This document shows positions 55,584 to 64,000 of a stretch of 64,000 nt of DNA, piece by piece. Every line of letters starts with the position of its first letter. Positions within the stretch are counted from its first letter, which is position 1. The notes below the pieces were generated by a model that searched no databases, was not told the DNA's origin, and saw only the letters and a program-made list of their open reading frames with translations. The translations under genes were made by a program, and so were the position numbers. The stretch comes from Schaalia odontolytica (GTDB lineage: Bacteria; Actinomycetota; Actinomycetes; Actinomycetales; Actinomycetaceae), in assembly GCF_024584435.1 (NCBI RefSeq), contig NZ_CP102197.1:372001-436000 (forward strand). The letters run 5' to 3'.

Positions 55584-57136
55584 GCACCGCGACGACGCGC
55601 GACCACGGCGAAGGCCTCGTGGCCTCGCACGTGCGCGTTTGCGACGGATCTGGACGAGTCATCGTCGATGACGTGAGTGTGAGCGCTCGCGCCGGGCGCA
55701 CCCTCGTCATCGTCGGCGAATCGGGGGCGGGCAAGTCGATGCTCGCCCGTACGCTGTGCGCGCTGACCCCCTCATCCCTCACTGCCAGCGGAACAGTGAC
55801 GCTGGGTGAGCGCGATTTTGACCTGGCAACGGATCAGGGACGTTTGAAGAAGCAGCGAGGGGGCGGCATCGTCTGGTTGCCGCAGGATCCCTTCACCTCG
55901 CTCGCGCCGACGCTTCCGTGTGGCGAGCAAATCACCGCCGCGCGCACCGGCAGGCGCTCCGAGCGCGCCCAGTGTGCTCGCGCGCTTCTCGCGGATGTCG
56001 GCCTCGGCGGGCGGGTCGCTCGCTCGTATCCGCACGAGCTTTCGGGCGGTATGCGTCAGCGCGTCGCCATCGCAGCGGCGCTCGACTCTGAGCCGCGCGT
56101 CCTCATCGCCGACGAACCGACGACGGCCCTGGACGTCACGACGCAGCGCGACATTCTCACGCTGCTCACCCGCCTGCGCGACGATCACTCGATGACGCTC
56201 GTGCTGGTCACCCACGACCTGGCGCTTGCGCGTCAGTTCGGCGACGACGTTGTCGTCATGAAGGACGGGCAGATCGTCGAAAAAGGACCGGTCAACGAGG
56301 TTCTGACGTCGCCGCGCCACGAGTACACGAAACGGCTTGCGGATGCTGAACCCCGGATTGACGGGCCCAACCCGCGTGAGGGGATGAATGCGCCCGTGGG
56401 GGCGGAAACCGTCGTCGAGCTACGCGACCTGACCAAGGTGTTCCGTTCTCGCCAGGAGTCGCACGTCGCGCTCATGGATGTGTCCCTGGATATCGCGCAG
56501 GGAGAATCCATCGGGATCGTTGGAGAGTCCGGATCTGGAAAAACGACGCTTGCACGCATCATCGTAGGGCTCGAGCGCGCCGATTCCGGAAGCGTGCGCG
56601 TCAAGGTGCAGGCTGAGCGAGGTCCGGCCGTCGGCATTGTGTTCCAGAATCCCTATTCGGCCCTCAACCCAGCGCGGACGATCGGGCAGACGCTCGCCGA
56701 GGCGGCGGCCGTCGCGGGGCGCCCGGCCAGTGACGTCAGCGAGCTGCTCGCCGCAGTCGAGCTCCCGGCCAACTACGCGACGCGACGCCCCGCCCGCCTC
56801 TCGGGCGGTGAACGCCAGCGCGTGGCGATCGCACGTGCGCTCGCGACACGGCCTCGCGTCCTCATCGCCGACGAGGCCGTCTCAGCCCTCGACGTATCCG
56901 TGCAGGCCTCCGTCCTGGACCTGCTGACGCGCCTGCAGGCGCAGCAGGGATTCGCGCTCGTGTTCATCACCCACGACCTGGCGGTGGCGCGCGCAATGTG
57001 CGACAGGCTTGTCATCATGAAGGATGGGGCGGTCGTCGAGGAAGGAGCGACGGAGGACATCCTGCACTGTCCCAGCGAGGAATACACGGCGCAGCTCTTG
57101 TCCGCTGTGCCCGGTCGAGAAGTGGAGTCCGCATGA
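55580..57136 (+). CDS. Fused double ATP-binding protein of the peptide ABC transporter (DppD-DppF)
   Basis: 518 residues with two complete ATPase domains. First: Walker A 'VGESGAGKSMLA', signature 'LSGGMRQRVAIAAAL', Walker B 'VLIADEPTTALD'. Second: Walker A 'VGESGSGKTTLARII', signature '[15 protein letters not shown]', Walker B 'VLIADEAVSALD'. The fusion replaces separate DppD and DppF subunits. It completes a single-operon peptide importer; 4-base overlaps join it to permease and peptidase genes. Confidence 0.95.
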   Translation: MSTATTRDHGEGLVASHVRVCDGSGRVIVDDVSVSARAGRTLVIVGESGAGKSMLARTLCALTPSSLTASGTVTLGERDFDLATDQGRLKKQRGGGIVWLPQDPFTSLAPTLPCGEQITAARTGRRSERAQCARALLADVGLGGRVARSYPHELSGGMRQRVAIAAALDSEPRVLIADEPTTALDVTTQRDILTLLTRLRDDHSMTLVLVTHDLALARQFGDDVVVMKDGQIVEKGPVNEVLTSPRHEYTKRLADAEPRIDGPNPREGMNAPVGAETVVELRDLTKVFRSRQESHVALMDVSLDIAQGESIGIVGESGSGKTTLARIIVGLERADSGSVRVKVQAERGPAVGIVFQNPYSALNPARTIGQTLAEAAAVAGRPASDVSELLAAVELPANYATRRPARLSGGERQRVAIARALATRPRVLIADEAVSALDVSVQASVLDLLTRLQAQQGFALVFITHDLAVARAMCDRLVIMKDGAVVEEGATEDILHCPSEEYTAQLLSAVPGREVESA

Positions 57137-58233
57137 GCACCACCCTGACGACAGCCCCGCTGCGTCCCGGCGACAACGCGCGCGAGCAGCTCAAGGCTCT
57201 CGGCGTCCCCGATGCGCACGCCGCGCGGTGGGCAGCGATGGGACCGGCGGTGTCCGCGACCCTGTGGGCGTACCGCGGGCACGCGCTTCTGGAAGCACAC
57301 CGGACGACCTCGGCCCACCGAACGATCGTGGATGTGTGTCTGCTGGAGGGCGGCGGCGCCGAGACAGGCACGACCGAGTCGGCTCGGTCCTGGGAGACCC
57401 TCATCCAAGCCGTCCTCGATGCTGCTCCGCACGCCCCACTCGTGAAGGCCGTGACGCGCGATGAGGGTTCCCTCTTCGATGAGGCGCTTCGTTCTCGAGG
57501 CTTCGCTGCCGCAGGGGCGGTCGGCTCGCCTCTCTCCATCGAAGACGACATCGACCACGGGCACGCCAGGGTGCGGGGATGGGTGTGGTGGAATGCTTGT
57601 CCCCAGGCGGTTCCCGCGTATGTGCGGCAGAAAACTGACTTCACGTGTGGCCCGGCAAGCGCGCTCATGGCCCTCGCGCACACGGGTGGATATGCGCCTC
57701 ATGAGGTGTGCCGTGGGCTGCGAGATGAGATGGAGCTGTGGCGCGAATCGACGTACTCCCTCGGAGTGGGGCCTTACGGCTTGGCGGCGGCGCTCGCCAG
57801 ACGCGGCCGAAGCATCGAGGTTTTCGTGACCCACGAGGGGCCGATCGTCGGGCTGACACGCGCACATGCGGCGTCCCCCGCGGCCCGACGCGCCATCCAC
57901 CGTCAACACGTGGACGAGGCCAGGGCATTGGGAGTTCAGGACCGCATCGGTGCATGCGACCTCGGCGATCTGCGCGGCGCCCTGGAACAGGGAAACGGCG
58001 TCATCGTGCTGGTGGACCTGGAAGATCTCAACGGGGAAGCGACCCCGCATTGGATCTACGCATGGGGGCTTGCTGACGACTACGCGCTCATCCACGACCC
58101 CTGGAACGACGAACAATTCGGCGAAACGTGGGTCGAAACCTGGGCAGAGGCACTCACGTTCGAACAGCTGTGGGAGTCGGCCCGGTGGGAGGAAGAAGAA
58201 GCCGCCAGGGCATTCATCGTTGTCCGCCGCTGA
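57133..58233 (+). CDS. C39-like cysteine peptidase domain protein in the peptide-transport operon
   Basis: 366 residues. The C-terminal half is papain-fold peptidase C39-like: catalytic cysteine Cys172 in 'KTDFTCGPASALMAL' and His/Asp in 'HWIYAWGLADDYALIHDPWN'. The first ~150 residues are a separate domain without clear match, perhaps a degenerate acyltransferase-like fold as seen in similar two-part proteins. No signal peptide, so it should act in the cytoplasm. The ATG overlaps the ATPase stop by 4 bases, tying it to peptide import. Confidence 0.82.
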   Translation: MSTTLTTAPLRPGDNAREQLKALGVPDAHAARWAAMGPAVSATLWAYRGHALLEAHRTTSAHRTIVDVCLLEGGGAETGTTESARSWETLIQAVLDAAPHAPLVKAVTRDEGSLFDEALRSRGFAAAGAVGSPLSIEDDIDHGHARVRGWVWWNACPQAVPAYVRQKTDFTCGPASALMALAHTGGYAPHEVCRGLRDEMELWRESTYSLGVGPYGLAAALARRGRSIEVFVTHEGPIVGLTRAHAASPAARRAIHRQHVDEARALGVQDRIGACDLGDLRGALEQGNGVIVLVDLEDLNGEATPHWIYAWGLADDYALIHDPWNDEQFGETWVETWAEALTFEQLWESARWEEEEAARAFIVVRR

Positions 58234-58252
58234 GATGGCGCTCGCGGACGCG

Positions 58253-58301
58253 ACGAGGCCGGGGCCAGGTTGCGTGGTGATGCAACCTGGCCCCGGCCTC
58301 G
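58253..58301. terminator. Convergent terminator, 'acgaggccggggc' family
   Basis: Perfect 21-base stem beginning acgaggccggggccagg, 7-base loop. It closes the peptide operon and the antiporter gene on the other strand. Confidence 0.85.
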
Positions 58302-58319
58302 TGTATGAGAGGTGAGCCT

Positions 58320-59684
58320 TCAGAGGACCATCGCGGCGATCCACCCGCCGACGAGCAGCGGAATGTTGTAGTGGATGAATTCCGGGATGACCGTGTCGCG
58401 CATGTGGTCGTGCTGACCGTCCACGCTCAGACCGGCTGTCGGGCCAAGCGTGGAGTCGGATGCGGGCGAACCTGCGTCGCCCAGAGCACCAGCGGTACCG
58501 ATGATCGCGACGGTGGCGACGGGGGAGAAGCCCAGCGTCAGGCACAGAGGCACGTAGATCGCCGAAATGATCGGCAGGGTCGAGAAGGACGAGCCGATGC
58601 CCATCGTGATGATCAGGCCGACGACGAGCATGATCGTGGCGGCCAACGCCTTCGAACCGTTGAACATCGCGGAGGTCTGCTGGACGAGAGGCTCGATCTG
58701 GCCCGACTTCTTCAGGACCTCGGCGTAGCCCTGCGCGGTGATCATGATGAGGCCGATGAGGCTCATCATCTTCATGCCTCCGCTGAATACGTCCTCGGCC
58801 CGCTGCCAAGGGACGACACGCATGGCGAGCATGAGGCACAGACCCACGAGAGCACCCACGAGCAGCGGGTCGGCATCGGAGTCCATCTTGGTCAGGACCG
58901 CCTGGATCACGAAGCAGGCGATGAGGGCGACGACGGCCGCCCACACCTTCACCATGCTGATCGGCTTGTCATTGCCCGTGCTGAACTCCGTCTCGCGCTG
59001 CTCGTATTCGCGCGGCTTGCGGTAGGAGACGAACAGGGCGATGAAGCAACCCACCGCCATGGACAGGGCGGGGATCGCCATGGCGGCCATCGGATTGACG
59101 ATGCCCTCGACGGGCAGCCCCGCATCCTCAATGTTCTTGTAGAGAATGTCGTGCAGGAAGATACGACCGAAACCGATCGGGACGAACATGTAGGTGGTGA
59201 CGATGCCGAAGGTGATGGCACAGGCGACCAAGCGTCGGTCCATCTTCAGCTCGTTCATGACGCCGATGAGCGGGGGAACCAGCAGCGGGATGAACGCGAT
59301 GTGAATCGGGATGAGGTTTTGGCTCATCACGCCCATGACGAGGACGCCTCCGAGGATGCCCCACTTGGCGGATCGGGCAACTCGCGCTGAGTTAGAGTCA
59401 TCAGCGCTGCGCAGCTTCTTGATGATCCAATTGGCCAGGAGGCGAGGCAACCCCGAGTGGGCGACCGACATGGCGAACGCGCCGAGCAGGGCGTAGGACA
59501 GTGCGATCTTCGCGCCGCCGGCGAGGCCATCCTGGAAGGCCACCATGGTGCCGGACATGCCCATTCCGGCCACGAGGCCGCCCACGAGGGAGGCGACGAA
59601 AAGGGAGATGACGACGTGTACGCGAGCGATGCTGAGGACCAGCATGACGATCACGGATAGCACGACTGCGTTGAAAAGCAACAT
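58320..59684 (-). CDS. NhaC-type/YuiF-like Na+/H+ antiporter family protein
   Basis: 454 residues, about eleven helices, matching the Na+/H+ antiporter NhaC/YuiF group: 'HVVISLFVASLVGGLVAGMG', 'SQNLIPIHIAFIPLLVPPL' and 'IGTAGALGDAGSPASDSTLG' are typical half-helix stretches. Members are annotated as antiporters, but some relatives move amino acids or lactate with Na+, so the substrate is open. The ATG at 59684 has 'acaggaac' upstream. Confidence 0.85.
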   Translation of the reverse strand: MLLFNAVVLSVIVMLVLSIARVHVVISLFVASLVGGLVAGMGMSGTMVAFQDGLAGGAKIALSYALLGAFAMSVAHSGLPRLLANWIIKKLRSADDSNSARVARSAKWGILGGVLVMGVMSQNLIPIHIAFIPLLVPPLIGVMNELKMDRRLVACAITFGIVTTYMFVPIGFGRIFLHDILYKNIEDAGLPVEGIVNPMAAMAIPALSMAVGCFIALFVSYRKPREYEQRETEFSTGNDKPISMVKVWAAVVALIACFVIQAVLTKMDSDADPLLVGALVGLCLMLAMRVVPWQRAEDVFSGGMKMMSLIGLIMITAQGYAEVLKKSGQIEPLVQQTSAMFNGSKALAATIMLVVGLIITMGIGSSFSTLPIISAIYVPLCLTLGFSPVATVAIIGTAGALGDAGSPASDSTLGPTAGLSVDGQHDHMRDTVIPEFIHYNIPLLVGGWIAAMVL

Positions 59685-59754
59685 GAGTGTTCCTGTGTTG
59701 AGGGTGCGCGACAGCGCAAAAGTGGAGAGGTAAGCCGCCTCGCGGCAGGTGGAA

Positions 59755-60561
59755 TCAGCCGAGATGGGAGTCGGCGTGGATGGAGGCGTCGACGGCACCA
59801 ACCAGTGCGGTCGACAAACCGCCTTCCTCGGCGGCCAGCAATCCCGCGATTGTGGTCCCGCCGGGGCTTGTCACACGATCAATGAGTTGCGCGGGGATGG
59901 TTCCGTTCTCGCGCTCGGCCAGGAGCAGCGCTGCGGCCCCCGCCATCGCCTGCGCCGCGATCTCGACGGCGCTGTCCTTGGACAGTCCGTACTTGAGACC
60001 CGCGCGGGCGAAAGAATCAACAATCTGGAAAAACCAGGCCGGAGAGCACGAGGCCAGGGCCTGGAAGACAGGGAAAAAGTCCTCGTCGATGAGGATCGTG
60101 CGGCCCACGGAGTCCATGAGGGAGCACACGGCGCTCACCTGCGCGTCCGTCGTTCCCGAGGCCGTCACGGCCGTCATGGACTGACCGACGGTCGCCGCGA
60201 CGTTGGGCATAATGCGCACCAGGGGAATGCCTGCGCCGAAGTCGGTGGCAATCTGGTCGAGGGTACGCCCGGCCGCCAGGGATGCGACGCACACGTCGGG
60301 CCGACCCACGACGGTGGAGGAGATCTCCTTGATGACCGCGCGCTGGTCCTTGGGCTTGACTGCCAGGATGATGATGTCGACCTGGCGCGCCAGGGACACG
60401 TTCGAGGATGCGGCGCTCGCTCCGAGCTCGTCGGCCAGGTCGCACGCCTTGGCGGGCGTGCGGTTAGAAAAGACCAGGGTGGCGGGGTCGACACCGGACG
60501 CGACGGCGCCGCGAGCGATGGCCTGTGCCATGGCCCCCGTTCCGATGAATCCGATGCGCAT
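59755..60561 (-). CDS. proC: Pyrroline-5-carboxylate reductase
   Basis: 268 residues. N-terminal Rossmann 'RIGFIGTGAMAQAIARG', 'IIILAVKPKD', then 'LVRIMPNVAATVGQSMTAV' and the C-terminal dimer helix with 'SPGGTTIAGLLAAEEGGLSTAL', all diagnostic of ProC. Last step of proline synthesis. 'cgggag' precedes the ATG. Confidence 0.96.
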   Translation of the reverse strand: MRIGFIGTGAMAQAIARGAVASGVDPATLVFSNRTPAKACDLADELGASAASSNVSLARQVDIIILAVKPKDQRAVIKEISSTVVGRPDVCVASLAAGRTLDQIATDFGAGIPLVRIMPNVAATVGQSMTAVTASGTTDAQVSAVCSLMDSVGRTILIDEDFFPVFQALASCSPAWFFQIVDSFARAGLKYGLSKDSAVEIAAQAMAGAAALLLAERENGTIPAQLIDRVTSPGGTTIAGLLAAEEGGLSTALVGAVDASIHADSHLG

Positions 60562-60643
60562 GAGTTTCTCCCGCGGCTATTGGTCGATTGCGTTGCAGAC
60601 TACCCCATTTTGCCTTTTCTTGGCCCAGTGGCCGAACTGTGAG

Positions 60644-60690
60644 ACGAGGCCGGGGCCGGGGACCGTTGACAGTCCCAGCCCCGGCCTCGT
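60644..60690. terminator. Terminator, 'acgaggccggggc' family
   Basis: Stem acgaggccggggc(c)ggga against tccca-gccccggcctcgt, loop of about 11 bases; it can end the HerA-like gene on the minus strand. Confidence 0.8.
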
Positions 60691-60701
60691 GCCGCGTGCC
60701 C

Positions 60702-62591
60702 TCAGCGCTTGCGCGTGCCGAAGATGGAGCGCGTGATCTCGCGTCCGGCGGTGCGCAGCATGGAACCGAGGACGGATTTGACCTGGCGGGTGCGCCGCTC
60801 GGCGGCGCGTTGACGCGCGGCCTCCTCCTTCTCCTGCTGCTTCTCCACCTGGCGACGCAGCTTCTCCATCTCCTTCTCGCGGGCGGCCTGTTCCTTCGCC
60901 GCGGCCTTCTCCGCCTCGCGCGCTGTCTTCTCCGCCTCCTTGGCGGCTGCCTCCTGGGCGATGGCCTCCTCGCGGGCCGCCACGGCCTCCTCGGCGCGAC
61001 GCGCGAGCTTCTCCTCGGCCGAATCGGGGTTCACGGCGTCGCGGTAGCGGCCCATGATGACGCTGGATTGGTTGATGCGTGCCACGGTGTCGGACGAGGC
61101 GGGGCCCATGACGGAGGCGGGCGCCCAGATGCCGACGGGCGTCACCGGAGTGGGGTTGCCCTTGGGATCGAGGACCGTCACCACAGCCTCGCCCGTGCCC
61201 AGCGTGGTGAGGACCTCGTCAAGCTCGAGGCTCGTCTTGGGGAACGTCTGAACCGTGGCCTTGAGCTTCTTGAAGTCCTCCGGAGTGGAGGCGCGAAGCC
61301 CGTGCTGAATACGCGACCCCAGCTGGGCGAGCACGTCGGAGGGGATGTCCTTGGGAGTCTGCGTTACGAAGACCACGCCCACGCCCTTGGATCGAATGAG
61401 CCGCACCGTCTGGACGACCTGACGCTCGAACTCCTTCGTTGCATCGGCGAACAACAGGTGGGCCTCGTCGAAGAAGAAGACGAGCTTGGGACGCGGGATG
61501 TCACCGACCTCTGGGAGCGTCGAAAACAGGTTCGCCAACAGGAACATGATGACCGCGCTGACCAGGGCGGGACGGGACGAAATGTCGCCCACGCCCAGCA
61601 GCGAAATGATGCCCCTGCCGCTCGAATCCGAACGGATCAGGTCCGCCGTGTCGAAGCCCGGCGCGCCGAAGAACTGGCCGCCGCCCTGGGACTCAAGAGC
61701 CGTCAGGGCGCGCAGGATCACCCCGGCCGTTGCCTTGGAGACGCCGCCGATTTCCGCCAGCTCATCCTTTCCATCCTCGCTGGTGAGGAAGGAGATCACC
61801 GAACGCAGGTCGGGTAGGTCCACCAGCTCCAATCCCTGGGAGTCCGCCCACGCAAAGATCAACTGGAGGGCCTGCTCCTGCGTCGTATTGAGGGAGAGCG
61901 CACGTGCCAGCAGGATCGGCCCGAAATCGCTCACCTCGGCGCGCACCGGCACGCCCGGGAACTGCGCGTCCGCCCCGCCCAGGCTCAGCAGCTCAACGGG
62001 GAAGGCGCTGGCCGCCCACTGCTGCCCGTTGGCCGCCGTGCGAGAGAGGAGCTTCTCCGAGCTCGTACCCGGCTCGGCCAGGCCCGTCAGGTCGCCTTTG
62101 ACGTCGCACAGGAGCACCGAGGAACCGCCGGCCGACAGCCCTTCGGCGAGGAGCTGGAGGGTGCGTGTCTTGCCCGTGCCGGTTGCCCCGGCGACCAGGA
62201 GGTGACGGTTGAACATCGGCAGAGGCATCACTGCGCTCACGCCGGGCACGCGCACGCCCTCGTCAATGAGGGTTCCGACGGTGACGGCGGGAACATCCCA
62301 GGAGTAGGCGGCCTGAATGTGGGCGGCGAAGGGAGAGAGGCCGGATGCGGGCGCGGGGGACGAGGCAGGGCCGGGCTGAGTGGCGTCGCCTTGCGCGGCG
62401 GCCTCTTGCGTGGCGCGGGCGGGGGAGGCCGCCTCCAACGGCTCAGGGCTCGGGGCAGCGCTCGTTCTTTCCGCTTCGAGCTGGGCGCGCAACGCTTCGG
62501 CCTTTGCGCGAGCGGCTTCCGCCTCGGCCGCCTTCGCGGCGGCCTCGGCCTGCGCAAGCCGTGCCTTGAGGTCCTCAATGTTCTCGCTCAT
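60702..62591 (-). CDS. HerA-like/DUF853 ATPase
   Basis: 629 residues. A heptad-like Ala/Glu-rich coiled coil (~5-45), a Pro/Ala linker, then a RecA-like hexameric ATPase core: Walker A 'LVAGATGTGKTRTLQLLAEG' (~143), Walker B 'LVFFFDEAHLLFADA' and 'VGVVFVTQTPKDIPSDVLAQ' (FtsK/HerA family motif). The last ~110 residues are another long charged coiled coil (EKAAAKEQAAREKEM type) with a basic end 'SIFGTRKR'. DUF853 proteins are HerA-like putative DNA translocases; no partner nuclease (NurA) is next to it. The start at 62591 gives the usual DUF853 N-terminus. Confidence 0.88.
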   Translation of the reverse strand: MSENIEDLKARLAQAEAAAKAAEAEAARAKAEALRAQLEAERTSAAPSPEPLEAASPARATQEAAAQGDATQPGPASSPAPASGLSPFAAHIQAAYSWDVPAVTVGTLIDEGVRVPGVSAVMPLPMFNRHLLVAGATGTGKTRTLQLLAEGLSAGGSSVLLCDVKGDLTGLAEPGTSSEKLLSRTAANGQQWAASAFPVELLSLGGADAQFPGVPVRAEVSDFGPILLARALSLNTTQEQALQLIFAWADSQGLELVDLPDLRSVISFLTSEDGKDELAEIGGVSKATAGVILRALTALESQGGGQFFGAPGFDTADLIRSDSSGRGIISLLGVGDISSRPALVSAVIMFLLANLFSTLPEVGDIPRPKLVFFFDEAHLLFADATKEFERQVVQTVRLIRSKGVGVVFVTQTPKDIPSDVLAQLGSRIQHGLRASTPEDFKKLKATVQTFPKTSLELDEVLTTLGTGEAVVTVLDPKGNPTPVTPVGIWAPASVMGPASSDTVARINQSSVIMGRYRDAVNPDSAEEKLARRAEEAVAAREEAIAQEAAAKEAEKTAREAEKAAAKEQAAREKEMEKLRRQVEKQQEKEEAARQRAAERRTRQVKSVLGSMLRTAGREITRSIFGTRKR

Positions 62592-62785
62592 GGTGATGTC
62601 TTTCGGACTGAGGGCGCGCAAGCGCCGCGTGGCTGTGTCTTCCCGCACCAGTATCCCTTGGCGCCCGACCTCCGTGCGACTTATGGGCGGGGACAGCCAC
62701 GTGGGATGCATCCACAAGCCTGCCGGCACCGACGGCGCCATGCACAGGGAAAGAAAAAGCCCCTGACACGCGCCGCCGGCGGGCG

Positions 62786-62791
62786 TAGCGT
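62786..62791 (+). promoter_or_regulatory. -10-like hexamer of leaderless comEA transcript
   Basis: TAGCGT, seven bases before the ATG at 62799. Confidence 0.4.
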
Positions 62792-62798
62792 CCCAACT

Positions 62799-63515
62799 AT
62801 GAACCTGTCGCAACTGCTGGCTCGCAGGCGCATGAGGGCCCTGACCAAGGCCGTGTACGATTCCGCTGTCTCGCAGGAGGACGAGGCCGCAGACAAGCGG
62901 GTGGCCCGGCTCCTCCCGGGAGGTGCGACCGTCGCGGCTCTCATCCTCGTCCTCGTCCTCATCACCGCCGTCAGCATCTGGAAACACGCGGGCAACGCCC
63001 AGGCGCCGCGGACGGAACAGACCGCGAGCGAAACAGGCGAGAACGGACAATCAACCGACGCCCAGACGGGCCCCACCGACAGCCCACCCACGGCGGGAGG
63101 ACAGGTCACCGTCTACGTGTCCGGGGCGGTGGCTTCCCCCGGAGTTCTCACCCTCCCCGCCTCCTCCCGCATCATCGATGCCATCGACGCAGCTGGAGGA
63201 GCCCTGCCCGACGCCGACCTCGACTCCCTCAACCTCGCCCGCGTCCTCGTTGATGGAGAACACATACGCCTCACCCATGCGGGGCAAAGCCCCGACACGG
63301 ACGCCGCCAACGAGGCGACCGCCTCCTGCGTCCGACTGGACACCGCCAGCGACAAGGATCTGCAAACCCTCCCGGGGATAGGCCCGGCCCTCGCCTCGCG
63401 GATCATCCAGTACCGCACGACCCACCCCCGCATCACCAGCGTCGACGCGCTGGACGAGGTGCCCGGAATAGGTCCCGCACTGATCGAGAAGATACGCCCG
63501 GGAGTGTGCCCATGA
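62799..63515 (+). CDS. comEA: ComEA-like DNA-binding competence protein
   Basis: 238 residues: short cytoplasmic part, one membrane helix at ~45-63 ('VAALILVLVLITAVSIW'), a Ser/Thr/Gln-rich linker, a SLBB domain (~103-160, 'VTVYVSGAVASPGVLTLP'), and a C-terminal helix-hairpin-helix pair ('LQTLPGIGPALASRIIQYR', 'LDEVPGIGPALIEKIRPG'). It should hold incoming DNA outside the membrane. Its stop overlaps comEC by 4 bases. Confidence 0.94.
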   Translation: MNLSQLLARRRMRALTKAVYDSAVSQEDEAADKRVARLLPGGATVAALILVLVLITAVSIWKHAGNAQAPRTEQTASETGENGQSTDAQTGPTDSPPTAGGQVTVYVSGAVASPGVLTLPASSRIIDAIDAAGGALPDADLDSLNLARVLVDGEHIRLTHAGQSPDTDAANEATASCVRLDTASDKDLQTLPGIGPALASRIIQYRTTHPRITSVDALDEVPGIGPALIEKIRPGVCP

Positions 63516-64000
63516 ACGAGCGACAAGCCCCCGTCATGATCGACCTGCGTCTGCTTCCCGCCGCCGCCTCAACCTGGGCCGCCACCTGGTGGGCGACCAG
63601 CCGCCCACCTCCCTGGCCCCTCGCCGCGGCACTCCTGGTCCTGTGCTGCGCGGCCTCGGCATCGTACGCGTACTCGCGCCGACACACCCACCCACCCCGG
63701 CATGCCAGGACTCCTCCGCGATCGGCGCGCATGGGCGTCGCCCTCCTGTGCGCCTGCCTCGCCTGCGCGCTCGCGGTTGCCGGCATGGCGCGGCAACGCT
63801 ACGACGCAGATCCGGCTCGCGGTGAGGCCGGGCCGATCCGCGCGCGCGTCGTGCTCGAAGACGACCCGGCTCCGCTCTCCTCCGGTCACGTCGCGCGGCG
63901 GCGGGCCCGCGTGCGCATCGCCGAGGTCTTCGACGGCATCCGATGGGCGCCTTCCCAGGCTCGCGCCCTCGTGAGCGCGCCCGGCTGGGAGGGCGCTGCT
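63512..64000 (+). CDS. comEC: ComEC/Rec2 competence protein, N-terminal part (cut by window end)
   Basis: 163 visible residues from the ATG overlapping the comEA stop. The region has 'MIDLRLLPAAASTWAATWW' at the start, two or more hydrophobic helices ('PLAAALLVLCCAASA', 'MGVALLCACLACALAVAGMA') and the beginning of the extracytoplasmic OB-fold-like DUF4131 region ('RGEAGPIRARVVLEDDPAPL'). The channel helices and metallo-hydrolase domain lie beyond the window. The position after comEA and the N-terminus support the name. Confidence 0.9.
   Translation, partial: MNERQAPVMIDLRLLPAAASTWAATWWATSRPPPWPLAAALLVLCCAASASYAYSRRHTHPPRHARTPPRSARMGVALLCACLACALAVAGMARQRYDADPARGEAGPIRARVVLEDDPAPLSSGHVARRRARVRIAEVFDGIRWAPSQARALVSAPGWEGAA

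Overview
The window is chromosomal DNA of a high-GC Gram-positive actinobacterium, most like the oral Actinomyces/Schaalia group (an inference from codon use, gene families and gene order; no marker such as 16S is present). Single-gene and housekeeping loci dominate: gltX, leuCD, murA, gpsA, ddl, tig, clpP1-clpP2-clpX, valS, proC and comEA-comEC, plus six tRNA genes. Genes are tightly packed, and many operons use 4-base stop/start overlaps.

Layout. 1-3005: end of a lipoate-ligase-family gene, MarC and YggS on the minus strand, a YccF protein, and a YbaK-type deacylase. 3006-3695: non-coding DNA with a repeat array. 3696-6582: two copies of a membrane-protein gene, one followed by an intact flavodoxin-fold oxidoreductase and the other by a degraded remnant of it. 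6583-7027: short iterated repeats. 7028-9784: a Ski2-like helicase gene broken by two compensating frameshifts. 9970-15938: AGCS symporter, FAH-family hydrolase, frameshifted NCS1 permease overlapping purine nucleoside phosphorylase, and a MalY/PatB aminotransferase. 16080-22282: gltX, tRNA-Gln, two tRNA-Glu and a large secreted pullulanase with wall-binding repeats. 22353-25373: IclR-type regulator divergent from leuCD. 25442-31873: envelope-precursor and lipid genes murA, a diacylglycerol-kinase-like gene, an acyltransferase, gpsA and ddl, then an unusual ATP-grasp gene. 31961-33491: tRNA-His, an alcohol dehydrogenase, tRNA-Gly and tRNA-Pro. 34015-38663: tig, clpP1P2, clpX and a chorismate mutase. 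38854-42303: lipoprotein plus MacAB-like exporter. 42391-45069: acyl-CoA synthetase and a DUF1801 protein.

The one clearly foreign stretch is about 45.2-47.75 kb. It is AT-rich, lies against the 3' end of valS, begins with a decayed IS30-type transposase fragment and carries an OLD-family ATPase/TOPRIM gene whose frame is broken at a run of eight T. This is the best candidate for an accessory, probably anti-phage, system. An imperfect 17-base direct repeat, one copy at the valS stop codon, flanks it.

47771-64000: valS; a peptide-use operon (M20 peptidase, solute-binding lipoprotein, two permeases, a fused double ATPase, a C39-like cysteine peptidase); an NhaC-type antiporter; proC; a HerA-like ATPase; and the competence genes comEA and comEC, the last cut by the window end.

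Two global features stand out. At least eleven genes have a -10-like hexamer ending only 6-7 bases before the start codon, the signature of leaderless mRNAs. Three genes are frameshifted, which could be real decay, slippage or sequence error.
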